Shown: positions 8,977 to 17,042 of the stretch, piece by piece
How positions within the stretch are numbered: position 1 is the stretch's first letter
Layout: each line of letters starts with the position of its first letter
Assembly (NCBI GenBank): GCA_030525285.1
Contig: JAUNFA010000007.1
Span: forward strand, 16,218-80,217
Direction: 5' to 3'
DNA length: 64,000 nucleotides
Source: Bacillota bacterium
GTDB taxonomy: Bacteria > Bacillota > Clostridia > Peptostreptococcales > Anaerovoracaceae
The notes under the pieces: generated by a model
What the model was told of the DNA's origin: nothing
What the model saw: only the letters and a program-made list of their open reading frames with translations
The model's database searches: none
Position numbers and translations under genes: made by a program

Positions 8977-10665
8977 TTAATGCTTCATAAATGAATTTGA
9001 AGTGTAGAGTGGTGGAACCTTACCTGCAGCAGACGCTGTAGCACTTACTGCAACCGGTGTCTTTTTCTTCACTCCAATAGTTTCTTCCTGTTCAGATTTG
9101 AGCCTTGTAGACGGTATCGGCATTCCGTGTTCATCATAGTCCTCCTTGTGAAGGTCATACATCGCAGGATTCTTAATAACCTTAATGAAGGATAAGGAAA
9201 TTATGATAAGCAGGAATACTACCGGGAATCCACCTAAATTAGACAGATACTTGAGGGCGTCTGTGGTTCCGAATGCACATACGAAAATAATGCACATTGC
9301 ACCGATTGTAGCACCCCAGACAACTTTTATCCATGTTGGTGATTCCTGATCGTCTTCAGTAAGACCACCTGTACAAAGGCCTGCCATAGCATTGGTATTT
9401 GAGTCCGATGCAGTTACAATGGCCAGGAATACTATAATAAGGAATACAGCAATTGTTATTACCGAAATAGGCATCTGCTGAAGCACTGCATAGGTTGCTG
9501 CCGCTGTGCCGTTGTTTGTCATTGCTTCGTTTATTCCACAACCATTCATTTCATAATATAAGGATGCGGATGAGAACAGTCCCAGCCAGCCGATTGAGAA
9601 TATGGCAGGCCACAAAACAACAGCCTGAATAGTTTCTCTTACTGTATATCCTCTTGAAATTCTGCCGAGGAATGTTGATGTTACAGGCATCCATGCCATC
9701 CAGTTGCACCAGTAGAATACAGGCCACCACATTGCCCACTTATCGCCGTCTGCAACTGATATAAACAGTGACGCTTTGCAGAAATTGGTAAGATAGTCAC
9801 CGAGACCTTCTATGGTGTTATTTAGTATAAAGAATGTAGGTCCGAATATGAACACAAATGCACCCAGTGCAAAGTAAACTCTTGAGTTCCATGTTGACAG
9901 GATACGGATTCCCTTCATAACGCCGGTTGATGCGGATATTACGAAGGCCGCTACAATAAGAATTCCCACAATAATCCATGATACTTTGCCGGATGTGAAA
10001 GCTCCTGTCAAAGTTGCAGAGCCTTCGGAAATAAGGAATACAGCAGAGCCCATTGATGCTGCCATACCACATACGAGTGCAACAAGACAAATAACATCAA
10101 CTACCGGTGACAGCTTATTTGTCCACTTATCATTAAGTGTTGGGAAAAGCATTGAACCAACTGAATACTTCTTTCCGCAATTGTAAAACAGGAATGCGAA
10201 GAGAATTGCAGGAACACCGTATATGCACATCGGTGTAACTGTCCACTCAAGGAAAATGTCGGTCATCAGGAATGAAATGGCATCTGATGATTCCGGTTTA
10301 ATATGTGCCGGTGGTCCGTAGTAATGGCAAAGCGGTTCTGCACAAGCCCAAAGCAGAATGCCTGCAGCCATTATTGTGCAGAGTACAATGTAAACGTAAT
10401 TTGATTTCTTCATAATCGGTTTTGCATTGCGGCCACCGATTCTTACCCTTCCGAAAGGAGTAAAATATGCAGCTATTACAAGGATAACACAAACGAATGC
10501 CATCAGTGAGAACAGCCATGAGAAATCGTCAAGAATAAATGTTGTGATTGCCATAACACCTGCATTGAACTTCTCACCTGAGGTGAAATTCAAAATGATG
10601 GTAATTATGCAAAGTATCCAGGGAATACCGAATATCCCCCATTTGACTTTCTTTGAACCTTCCAT
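8977..10665 (-). CDS. BCCT family transporter
   Basis: A 562-residue betaine/carnitine/choline transporter with about 12 hydrophobic segments. The family landmark lies near the middle (WPVFYWCNWMAWMP, about residues 315-330), together with the preceding GDYLTNFC region and the early TPFGRVRIGG. BCCT carriers move trimethylammonium compounds, other zwitterions or related osmolytes, by Na+ symport or exchange. It is the last gene of the FAD oxidase/ETF/GlpP operon, so it may bring in that pathway's substrate. GGAGG lies 6-7 bases before the ATG. The C-terminal 60 residues are hydrophilic and could be regulatory. Confidence 0.9.
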   Translation of the reverse strand: MEGSKKVKWGIFGIPWILCIITIILNFTSGEKFNAGVMAITTFILDDFSWLFSLMAFVCVILVIAAYFTPFGRVRIGGRNAKPIMKKSNYVYIVLCTIMAAGILLWACAEPLCHYYGPPAHIKPESSDAISFLMTDIFLEWTVTPMCIYGVPAILFAFLFYNCGKKYSVGSMLFPTLNDKWTNKLSPVVDVICLVALVCGMAASMGSAVFLISEGSATLTGAFTSGKVSWIIVGILIVAAFVISASTGVMKGIRILSTWNSRVYFALGAFVFIFGPTFFILNNTIEGLGDYLTNFCKASLFISVADGDKWAMWWPVFYWCNWMAWMPVTSTFLGRISRGYTVRETIQAVVLWPAIFSIGWLGLFSSASLYYEMNGCGINEAMTNNGTAAATYAVLQQMPISVITIAVFLIIVFLAIVTASDSNTNAMAGLCTGGLTEDDQESPTWIKVVWGATIGAMCIIFVCAFGTTDALKYLSNLGGFPVVFLLIIISLSFIKVIKNPAMYDLHKEDYDEHGMPIPSTRLKSEQEETIGVKKKTPVAVSATASAAGKVPPLYTSNSFMKH

Positions 10666-10761
10666 ACAGTCCCTCCTCTAAAAAAACAAGTAATAAATAA
10701 TAAATAACAAATAATACTAACTACTCTATAATCATTGTGCTTAACACAAATAATTAACTCA

Positions 10762-11379
10762 CTAAAAATCAGGGTTCCACACGTTTCTGTTAGTCGTTGT
10801 AACAGCAATTGCACCTGCACCGAGAGCTCCGGTAACATCGCTTTTGTCAAGAACAAGTCCGCTTGCTACAAGAGGCTTGCCATCTACCTCATCAATGGCA
10901 TACCTTATCATTTTTTCAAGGCCCGCCGGCATGATTTCCACAACATCAGGATCCGTATCTCTTACATTTCTTTTTACATTGTCATATGTAAGCTGGTCTA
11001 TCATAAAGAACCTCTGTATCGTGAAAAGACCTACCTCGTTGCCACGCTTAATCATGTGGGCTTTGGTACTTATTATTCCGTCTGCCTCTGTAAACTCCCT
11101 GATATAATTAACACATATATCTTTGGGAGCCAGTCCCGTAATAAGGTCAACATGAACTATGACCATCTTGCCGGCATTCTTCAACCGTTTAACAATACGT
11201 GGAATGGTACATATGTTCCCATACAACACATATACAATTTCACATTCAGTTTTTATTGCAGAATCAAGCCATTCATCGTTTTTGACAGCCGGAATCACCG
11301 GAAAACGACAGGTGCTGTCATTAAAAAATTCCCGGTATTCCTTCTTTCTTGCATATGCGTTAGCTCTTGAAGTATCCAT
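10762..11379 (-). CDS. glpP: GlpP family glycerol-3-phosphate-responsive antiterminator
   Basis: A 205-residue protein of the GlpP family (TIM-barrel-like RNA-binding antiterminators). Characteristic pieces are FPVIPAVKNDEWLDSA, VLYGNICTIPRIVKRLK, VHVDLITGLA, DGIISTKAHMIKRG, and the C-terminal ALGAGAIAVTTTNR. In Bacillus, GlpP with glycerol-3-phosphate prevents termination in the leaders of glp operons. Here it lies inside an operon whose own leader, and that of the divergent operon, contain terminators (15918-15954, 16110-16172), so it very likely controls both. The actual ligand may be a related phosphate. GAGGG lies ahead of the ATG. Confidence 0.9.
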   Translation of the reverse strand: MDTSRANAYARKKEYREFFNDSTCRFPVIPAVKNDEWLDSAIKTECEIVYVLYGNICTIPRIVKRLKNAGKMVIVHVDLITGLAPKDICVNYIREFTEADGIISTKAHMIKRGNEVGLFTIQRFFMIDQLTYDNVKRNVRDTDPDVVEIMPAGLEKMIRYAIDEVDGKPLVASGLVLDKSDVTGALGAGAIAVTTTNRNVWNPDF

Positions 11380-11394
11380 AATTCCCTCGTCTTT

Positions 11395-12669
11395 CTAATC
11401 AATAAGTCTTTTTTTTAACTTTCCGAGGCCGTGTTCTTCAAAAGCCTGTGCGCCTTCATCCAAGCCTTCCTGAATCCACTTTCGCATAAGTTCTTCTCCG
11501 CTGTCATATTCTTCTGCACTGGCTGGAATCAGATTAACATGAAGATTGTTATTATACACATGACCGAACACGGCACTTCTAATACTTATATTTTGTAAAT
11601 CTTTCCTGTATTTTGCAAGAACATGTGGGAAATTATCTTCAGGTCGGGCTAAATCCAACCCTAATTTAACAATTTTTTCTTCTTCCGAATGTTTTCTTGA
11701 AATTGCAGCATTAACTCCTTCCGAAACGGCATGTCTTACAGCGTGAAGCTGTGCAAGTCCCTGCTCACTGTTTTGAACCCATGACTTGTCGGGGTCACTG
11801 CCGAACTTGGATGAACACTGAATAATTGGCATCAGCGAAGGCATCATCTGAGACTCTTTGCCGGAAAGTTCTACAAACAGCATTGCTTGAGCATCGCCTG
11901 GGAATTCAGGCACCGGCTGTAATGCCTCCGACACCTTTCTTAAATCATCTACAATATTCATGCTTTCTCTATCCATAAACTCATTTGCTGTAAGAAAAAC
12001 ATCCGAATTATTATCAAATAGGCCCTTCATTTCTTCAGCACACTGGGCTGCCTTATTCTCATCATCAAAGAAAAGTACTATTCCCCATATAGCCTCAGGT
12101 GCCGGAACCAGTCGTATCGTGACTTCAGTTATAAGACCTTCACTTCCTTCAGAGCCAACGATTTTATCAAGAGTTTCAGGTTCTGTGATGCTTTTGAGTT
12201 TACCTTCACTATCAATAATATGTACACCTGCTATGTATTTTCTTGTATCGCCATAATAGCATGCATTAAGTCCTTTGGAACCAAGAGCACACACTCCACC
12301 TACCGTTGCAGTTTCTTCTGTAGGATGTGGTGGCCAAATATATCCCTTATAATTTTTGTGCAGGGGTTTTGACAGCTGATCCAAAGTAACACCTGCCCCT
12401 ATGGGAACTAGAATATCCTCACCGTCCTCTACAGGCTCTCCCATCCATTTCAGAAATGCCGTTCCAATCATAATCCCGTTCTCCGGTACAGAACCTCCGC
12501 ATATTCCGGTTCTTGTACCCTGAAACGTAATATTCAAATCCCTATTGTCTGCAATCATCTTAATCGCTTCGTCTTCTGTTGTAGGATTCAATATGCCTTC
12601 AGCATATCCGCTAAGACTTGATTCATCCTTTAATTGACTGATTGTAGGCGTTGGATATTTACCTGCCAT
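11395..12669 (-). CDS. FAD-linked oxidase (GlcD/PCMH-type), second of operon
   Basis: A 424-residue flavoprotein of the VAO/PCMH superfamily. The FAD-binding part shows FQGTRTGICGGSVPENG and the later ATVGGVCALGSKGLNACYYGDTR region. The C-terminus ends in FEEHGLGKLKKRLID, typical of lactate/glycolate oxidase-like enzymes. Such enzymes oxidise 2-hydroxy acids or similar alcohols and pass electrons to ETF or quinones. It is preceded by EtfA and followed by glpP, so electrons probably flow to the adjacent ETF. Substrate is unknown. Compared with the first oxidase of the operon (14372-15838) it is shorter and from a different subfamily. Confidence 0.85.
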   Translation of the reverse strand: MAGKYPTPTISQLKDESSLSGYAEGILNPTTEDEAIKMIADNRDLNITFQGTRTGICGGSVPENGIMIGTAFLKWMGEPVEDGEDILVPIGAGVTLDQLSKPLHKNYKGYIWPPHPTEETATVGGVCALGSKGLNACYYGDTRKYIAGVHIIDSEGKLKSITEPETLDKIVGSEGSEGLITEVTIRLVPAPEAIWGIVLFFDDENKAAQCAEEMKGLFDNNSDVFLTANEFMDRESMNIVDDLRKVSEALQPVPEFPGDAQAMLFVELSGKESQMMPSLMPIIQCSSKFGSDPDKSWVQNSEQGLAQLHAVRHAVSEGVNAAISRKHSEEEKIVKLGLDLARPEDNFPHVLAKYRKDLQNISIRSAVFGHVYNNNLHVNLIPASAEEYDSGEELMRKWIQEGLDEGAQAFEEHGLGKLKKRLID

Positions 12670-12681
12670 GTTATTTCCTCT

Positions 12682-13560
12682 TTAACCTTCTATAAGATGT
12701 TTTAATTCTTCAAGTATAACTGTTGCATCTCCCACAACGGCCAGATCTGATTTTTTCATTATAGGAGCATTTTCGTCACTGTTTATAGCAATAATCACAT
12801 TGCTCTTTTCTATTCCTGCAAAGAATGCCGGTGCTCCACTTACAGCCGCCGCAATGCACACCTTAGGTCTTGTAATATTGCCGCTTACCCCCACAAGGGT
12901 ATTAAGGTCGCTCCATGCACTCATTACTACAGGTCTGGATGCTCCCATTTGTGCTCCCATGGTTTTCGCAGTATCCCGGGCACCTTCAACCTGACTCTTA
13001 TTGTTAAATCCCTGTCCGCAAGCCAAAATCAGTTCTCCATCAGAGAGACCATTAGACTCCTGTTTCACCTTATGTATAACTCGTTCTGAGCAAAAGTCTC
13101 CTCTGACAGATTTTTCAGAAATAACTATTTCAGCCCAGGCCTTCCTCTGTAAAGGAGTTTCTTCCTCAATTGTAGGGTCTACTGATATGCACCACGGTTT
13201 TGATCCAAGTTGATAATCAGCAACCATGTTGCCTGCAAAGACTTTCCTGCTTACAGTCTCTGATTCTATATCTATATCAACGGCACCTGTAACTCCACTG
13301 CCATTAAGAATGCAGCTTAGTTCTATTGCCATACGAGAACCCGTCTGATTTCCCGGCAGCATTATAATATCTGCGTCTGCACATATGACTGCTGCTGACC
13401 TTAACACGTATTCAATATCAAAGTATTGAACGTTTCCCGAAATCCTGACTATCTTTATATCACCAATATCTATGCCGGCCGCCTTTGCCAAGGCTGCCAC
13501 ATTAGCCTCCTGTGTGGACGTGTTTCTGACGCAGGAATTTATAATCGCATAAACAACCAT
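12682..13560 (-). CDS. Electron transfer flavoprotein alpha subunit, divergent
   Basis: A 292-residue EtfA/FixB homologue. The C-terminal FAD domain is visible (QMGASRPVVMSAW, then RPKVCIAAAVSGAPAFFAGIEKSNVIIAINSDENAPI). Compared with the canonical etfA in this same window (61938-63020), several FAD-contact positions differ: the canonical QTG...SIQHIAG becomes VSG...APAFFAG. It is also about 70 residues shorter. This marks a specialised ETF serving the neighbouring FAD oxidases. The ATG overlaps the stop of the beta subunit gene (TAATG), so translation is coupled. Confidence 0.85.
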   Translation of the reverse strand: MVVYAIINSCVRNTSTQEANVAALAKAAGIDIGDIKIVRISGNVQYFDIEYVLRSAAVICADADIIMLPGNQTGSRMAIELSCILNGSGVTGAVDIDIESETVSRKVFAGNMVADYQLGSKPWCISVDPTIEEETPLQRKAWAEIVISEKSVRGDFCSERVIHKVKQESNGLSDGELILACGQGFNNKSQVEGARDTAKTMGAQMGASRPVVMSAWSDLNTLVGVSGNITRPKVCIAAAVSGAPAFFAGIEKSNVIIAINSDENAPIMKKSDLAVVGDATVILEELKHLIEG

Positions 13561-14354
13561 TATTCTACCATTCCTTCCCGCTTCAACCTCTCATATATTG
13601 CAGCTGCACCCTTAACCGGATTACTGCCATCAATCAATTCAGACTCTCGTTTCTGTTCAACGAATCTTAATTTTTTTAACTTCAACTCCGATGGTGTTGC
13701 AGAATTCTCGTCATATTCTTCAATTTTCCTATTTGCAGCTTCCATACGCTGTTTCAAAGTAGGAACTCTAAGATATGTCTGTTGCACGTCTCCAACAGCA
13801 AGGACCACTGGCATTTTCACAGTGTCTGTAATCTCCATGCCGTCCATGACATAACTTACTCTTATATGGTCATTGTCCACAGGAACAAAATCTTTGACGT
13901 TGATAATGCATGGGATATTCAGCTTATATGCTATGTATAACGGCACAGCACGGCTGCTTCCGCATCCACTCTGTCCACCGCATATTATCAAATCCTGTCT
14001 GTCATTATTGCTCAGATAATCGGCTAGGACTTCACCTGTAATTTCAGGATTGAAATCATCAAATTTCAATGTCCTGTCCGTTCTTGTGAATCCAAGTGCT
14101 GCCAACGTCTGAAGTGTACTTGTTACTTTGCCATCTCCTGCACTCACTGCAGAAAGTCTGCAATTCAGACCTTCAGAAGCCGCGTGTTCTCTGAACCTCA
14201 GAGTCAGTTCAAGTGCACTCTCATCCTGCAGATTGATACGGGATTTAATATATGACAAATCAATTTCGCCCTTTGCTTCGCATATGCGCCATTCTTCTTC
14301 GGACACCTTGTCCAGATCAGGCTCTACCTTGAAACAATTTGTAATTGTAATCAT
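13560..14354 (-). CDS. Electron transfer flavoprotein beta subunit, divergent
   Basis: An EtfB/FixA homologue of about 264 residues starting MITITNCFKVEPD. The family pattern (short strand, lysine, 'P-D', then a long helix-rich domain with LIICGGQSGCGSSRAVP) is clear. The usual VKQVPD start is altered to CFKVEPD, as seen against the canonical etfB at 61121-61927. The ATG at 14354 is preferred; a TTG 30 bases upstream would overlap the oxidase stop. It accepts electrons from the FAD oxidases on either side, with EtfA as its partner. Confidence 0.85.
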   Translation of the reverse strand: MITITNCFKVEPDLDKVSEEEWRICEAKGEIDLSYIKSRINLQDESALELTLRFREHAASEGLNCRLSAVSAGDGKVTSTLQTLAALGFTRTDRTLKFDDFNPEITGEVLADYLSNNDRQDLIICGGQSGCGSSRAVPLYIAYKLNIPCIINVKDFVPVDNDHIRVSYVMDGMEITDTVKMPVVLAVGDVQQTYLRVPTLKQRMEAANRKIEEYDENSATPSELKLKKLRFVEQKRESELIDGSNPVKGAAAIYERLKREGMVE

Positions 14355-14371
14355 ATCTTCATATTCAAATA

Positions 14372-15838
14372 TTAAAAATGCCAAGGATTATCATAATCGT
14401 GCTTAATTGGAATAAGTGTTCCCATGTTCATTATTCCATTAGGATCAAAAGCTCTTTTGAGAGTTTCCAGCATATAGAATGACGTTCCGTACTCTTCCCA
14501 TACCATATGAGCTCTTGCCTTGCCAAGACCGTGGTGATGTGATATTGAGCCACCGAACTTGACAGCCGACTCGCATATAATTTTGTTAATGAGATTATGA
14601 TACTTGTTTATCTCATCTTCGGGAGCACAGTCTACTACATTATAATAATAAGTAAAGTACACGTTAGTCCCATTCTGATAGCTGTGTGATGTATGACCGC
14701 CAATCATTGTAAGATCCGGCACCTCTTTTATAATTCTATCAATAACTTCATCGTAGATGTCATTGATGCAATCCCAGCATCCTGAAATTTCTGTCGTTAT
14801 ACCTATGTTCTTCGTTGCTATGATTTCTTCTCGTTCTTCAGCAATCTGAGCAGGTCCCCAGTTAAGTCTGTTAAACCACTTTTCAATAATTAGCGGATCA
14901 ACTGCTTCTGCATTATCAATTTCTGCTACAATTTCTTTTATTCCTTCTGCCGTAGCCTTCGTAATTGCAGCAGGTCCCTCTGCCATAAATATCAAAACGC
15001 ATTTACCGTCTGCCCAGTCAAAGTGCATCTCAGAATCCTGCACATCATAAAGCCTTGCAACTGATGGTTTGTACCCGTCAATCATTACTCTGCGAAGCGC
15101 CTTAAATCCTTCGGACATTGTATTAACCTTATATCCCATATATATGTTATTCTCTGGCTGATATTTAAAAACCTTGACTGTTACTTCCGTAATGTAGCAT
15201 AATGCACCTTCATTACCGAGAACAATATGTCTGATATCAGGTCCTACAGATCTCCTCGGAACATTCTTGATTCTGCAGACTCTGCCTCCCGGAAATACTA
15301 CTTCAAGTCCCACAATCATGTCCTCAATTCCACCATAAAGTGTTGAGAACTGCCCGATTGATCTTGTTGCAACCAGACCACCCATCTGTGCCAGTGGCTT
15401 TGACTGTGGTGAATGTCCAGTTGTCAGACCTCTTTCTCTCAGTTTATCCTCAAGCACTTCCAGAGGCACACCACACTGACAAGTTACCTGCATGTTGGTC
15501 TCATTAACATCAATAATCTTATTCATTCTTGTTCCATCAACTACTATTGAGTTTTCTTTTGCTGTTTCGAGACCTCCCTCAATTGCCGACTGACCTGTTC
15601 TTGCCACACAGTTTACACCGTTATCATTGGCAAATTTTAGAATTGCGGCTATATCATCAGTGCTTTCCGCGAATACTACTGCAGCGGGAATTGGCTGAGT
15701 ATACACTCCCATACACTGCTCATACTTCCTGTATCTGTCACGGCTGCTTTCCTTTAGCACCTGCTCATCAGTAACAACCTGCTCTTCACCTACGATTTTT
15801 TTTAGTTCTGCAACGATCTCTTCTCTTGTAATTGCCAT
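14372..15838 (-). CDS. FAD-linked oxidase, alkyl-DHAP synthase-like
   Basis: A 488-residue VAO/PCMH flavoprotein, first gene of the operon. The FAD pocket pieces are ARTGQSAIEGG and the PRRSVGPDIRHIVLGNEGALCYITEVTV block, the latter strongly like alkylglycerone-phosphate synthase (AGPS). The AGPS-type triple histidine is present near the C-terminus (GGSISHHHGLGKAR). AGPS acts on a DHAP ester, which fits a GlpP-regulated, glycerol-phosphate-like context, but many bacterial relatives are simple hydroxy-acid or polyol dehydrogenases. GGAGG lies 8 bases before the ATG. Its last codons overlap the beginning of the longest possible etfB frame. Confidence 0.85.
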   Translation of the reverse strand: MAITREEIVAELKKIVGEEQVVTDEQVLKESSRDRYRKYEQCMGVYTQPIPAAVVFAESTDDIAAILKFANDNGVNCVARTGQSAIEGGLETAKENSIVVDGTRMNKIIDVNETNMQVTCQCGVPLEVLEDKLRERGLTTGHSPQSKPLAQMGGLVATRSIGQFSTLYGGIEDMIVGLEVVFPGGRVCRIKNVPRRSVGPDIRHIVLGNEGALCYITEVTVKVFKYQPENNIYMGYKVNTMSEGFKALRRVMIDGYKPSVARLYDVQDSEMHFDWADGKCVLIFMAEGPAAITKATAEGIKEIVAEIDNAEAVDPLIIEKWFNRLNWGPAQIAEEREEIIATKNIGITTEISGCWDCINDIYDEVIDRIIKEVPDLTMIGGHTSHSYQNGTNVYFTYYYNVVDCAPEDEINKYHNLINKIICESAVKFGGSISHHHGLGKARAHMVWEEYGTSFYMLETLKRAFDPNGIMNMGTLIPIKHDYDNPWHF

Positions 15839-15895
15839 CTTTTTTCCCTCCAGGCTCCATATTCCGATATGATGTAATTAATAACATAATGTTGA

Positions 15896-15921
15896 TCGCT
15901 TTTTTGCAAATAAAAAAGCGA
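15896..15921 (-). other. Second leader hairpin overlapping attenuator base
   Basis: A perfect 10-bp stem TCGCTTTTTT (15896-15905) / AAAAAAGCGA (15912-15921) with a 6-base loop. It shares its outer bases and the T-tract with the terminator at 15918-15954, so both cannot form together. It may be part of the switch. Confidence 0.5.
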
Positions 15922-15954
15922 CTTGAGCGCACGACAAAACATGCGCAAAGCCAC
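15912..15954 (-). terminator. Leader attenuator of FAD oxidase/ETF operon (probable GlpP target)
   Basis: On the reverse strand the leader folds as GTGGCTT plus GCGCA, a 10-base loop, then TGCGC and AAGTCGC (15918-15954), followed by TTTTTT and ATTTG. It is an intrinsic terminator placed about 30 bases after the predicted transcript start and 75 bases before the first gene. The operon encodes GlpP, an RNA-binding antiterminator. An AGAGA...GAG-TGGC sequence just 5' of the stem is repeated in the divergent leader. Confidence 0.7.
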
Positions 15955-15986
15955 TCTATAATCTCTTTAGCTTATTCTATAAGAAA

Positions 15987-16015
15987 ATTGTATCAATTTC
16001 AAAGCAAGATGTCAA
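15987..16015 (-). promoter_or_regulatory. Promoter of FAD oxidase/ETF/glpP/BCCT operon
   Basis: Reverse strand TTGACA (16010-16015), 17-base spacer, TACAAT (15987-15992). This is a near-consensus vegetative promoter, giving a leader of about 140 bases before the first start codon. Such a strong promoter followed by a terminator fits regulation after initiation. Confidence 0.85.
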
Positions 16016-16056
16016 GGCAGTGGAAATCCATCCACCTTCACGTTGCCAATATTGTT

Positions 16057-16085
16057 TTGACTTTCGTACAATATGATGGTACTAT
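16057..16085 (+). promoter_or_regulatory. Promoter of SDR/FGGY kinase operon
   Basis: TTGACT (16057-16062), 17-base spacer, TACTAT (16080-16085). The transcript would start near 16092 and pass through the terminator at 16110-16172. A second, weaker TTGACA at 16178-16183 with AACATT at 16201-16206 could be an alternative start beyond the terminator. Confidence 0.7.
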
Positions 16086-16109
16086 CTATTTAAATTAACG
16101 CAGAGAGTT

Positions 16110-16177
16110 GAGAGATGGCGGTAATTGGCAATTTTATGTTGCCATCATTACCAGTATGCCATGTCTCTTTTTATTTG
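16110..16177 (+). terminator. Leader attenuator of SDR/FGGY kinase operon (probable GlpP target)
   Basis: A long imperfect stem: GAGAGATGGC (16110-16119) with GCCATGTCTC (16158-16167), GGTAAT (16120-16125) with ATTACC (16147-16152), and TGGCAA (16126-16131) with TTGCCA (16139-16144). It is followed by TTTTT and ATTTG. It lies between a good promoter and the first gene at 16226. It shares the ...CTTTTTATTTG tail and an AGAGA...GAG-(A)-TGGC 5' segment with the leader terminator of the divergent operon. Confidence 0.7.
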
Positions 16178-16225
16178 TTGACAGTTTTGTATACGCGTTG
16201 AACATTAAACGTATGGAGGTTATTT

Positions 16226-17017
16226 ATGAGTTACGACATCAATGATTTTAATATGGATTTTTTCTCACTCAAAGGAAAAAACGCAATAGTTACCGGCGGT
16301 AACAGCGGCCTTGGACAAACCTTCGCCCTTGCTCTTGCTAAAGCTGGTGCTAACATCTTCTGCTTCGCAGCCGTTGATGACGATGGGGCTACGAAAGAAT
16401 TAATCGAAGGCTGTGGTGTTAAGTACGAATTCATGCTTGGCGATATCAGAGAGCATGACTTATGTGTAGCTGCTGCCGATAAATGTGCAGAAATATTCGG
16501 CTCTATTGATATCCTAGTTAACTGTGCGGGCATCTGCCTCATTGATGACGTTCTTGACTTTGGAAGAGAACAATGGGATCCGATGATTGATATTAATCTG
16601 ACGGGAGCATTTGATTTGAGCCATGAAGTTGCAAGATACATGATTCCTCAAAAGAGCGGACGAATAATCAACATATGTTCACTGTTTTCATTCCTTGGCG
16701 GTCTTGGATCGCCTGCATACGCTGCAATGAAAGCCGGTCTTATGGGATTTACCAAAGCTTATGCCGATGAACTGGGCAAATATGGAATCACTGTTAACGG
16801 CATTGCACCGGGATATTTCCAGACTGCTATGACAGCCGGTACAGGTTCCGGCAACGAAGAAGATGAGAAGTATATTACAATCAAAAATCACATTCCAATG
16901 GATAGATGGGGACAGAGACAGGATTTAATGGGAGCCGTTGTATTCCTGGCATCACACGCCGCTCAATATGTCAACGGCCACATTCTTACAGTTGACGGCG
17001 GATATCTGGTACGTTAA
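16226..17017 (+). CDS. Short-chain dehydrogenase/reductase (SDR)
   Basis: A 263-residue classical SDR: cofactor motif TGGNSGLG (residues 23-30), NCAG (100-103), and the catalytic Ser153, Tyr166, Lys170 (YAAMK). The C-terminal VDGGY is typical. Closest in style to polyol/sugar-acid dehydrogenases such as KduD and gluconate 5-dehydrogenase. With a sugar kinase directly after it, it probably interconverts a polyol and a ketose or similar. GGAGG lies 7 bases before the ATG. The gene is first in the operon controlled by the leader terminator at 16110-16177. Confidence 0.9.
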   Translation: MSYDINDFNMDFFSLKGKNAIVTGGNSGLGQTFALALAKAGANIFCFAAVDDDGATKELIEGCGVKYEFMLGDIREHDLCVAAADKCAEIFGSIDILVNCAGICLIDDVLDFGREQWDPMIDINLTGAFDLSHEVARYMIPQKSGRIINICSLFSFLGGLGSPAYAAMKAGLMGFTKAYADELGKYGITVNGIAPGYFQTAMTAGTGSGNEEDEKYITIKNHIPMDRWGQRQDLMGAVVFLASHAAQYVNGHILTVDGGYLVR

Positions 17018-17042
17018 CGGTTTTTACGGAAGGATTAGAACA

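Noticed and set aside
6911..10665. Reading CoA-transferase plus BCCT as a carnitine (cai/gbu) operon
   Set aside because: The two lie on different transcription units separated by terminators, and no carnitine-specific ligase, dehydratase or dehydrogenase is adjacent.
10735..11370. 211-codon plus-strand frame over glpP
   Set aside because: Overlaps a clear glpP on the opposite strand, with no start signal.
16938..17042. 35-codon N-terminal extension of the FGGY kinase frame
   Set aside because: It lies within the SDR gene, has no ribosome site, and the kinase motif begins properly after the ATG at 17043.
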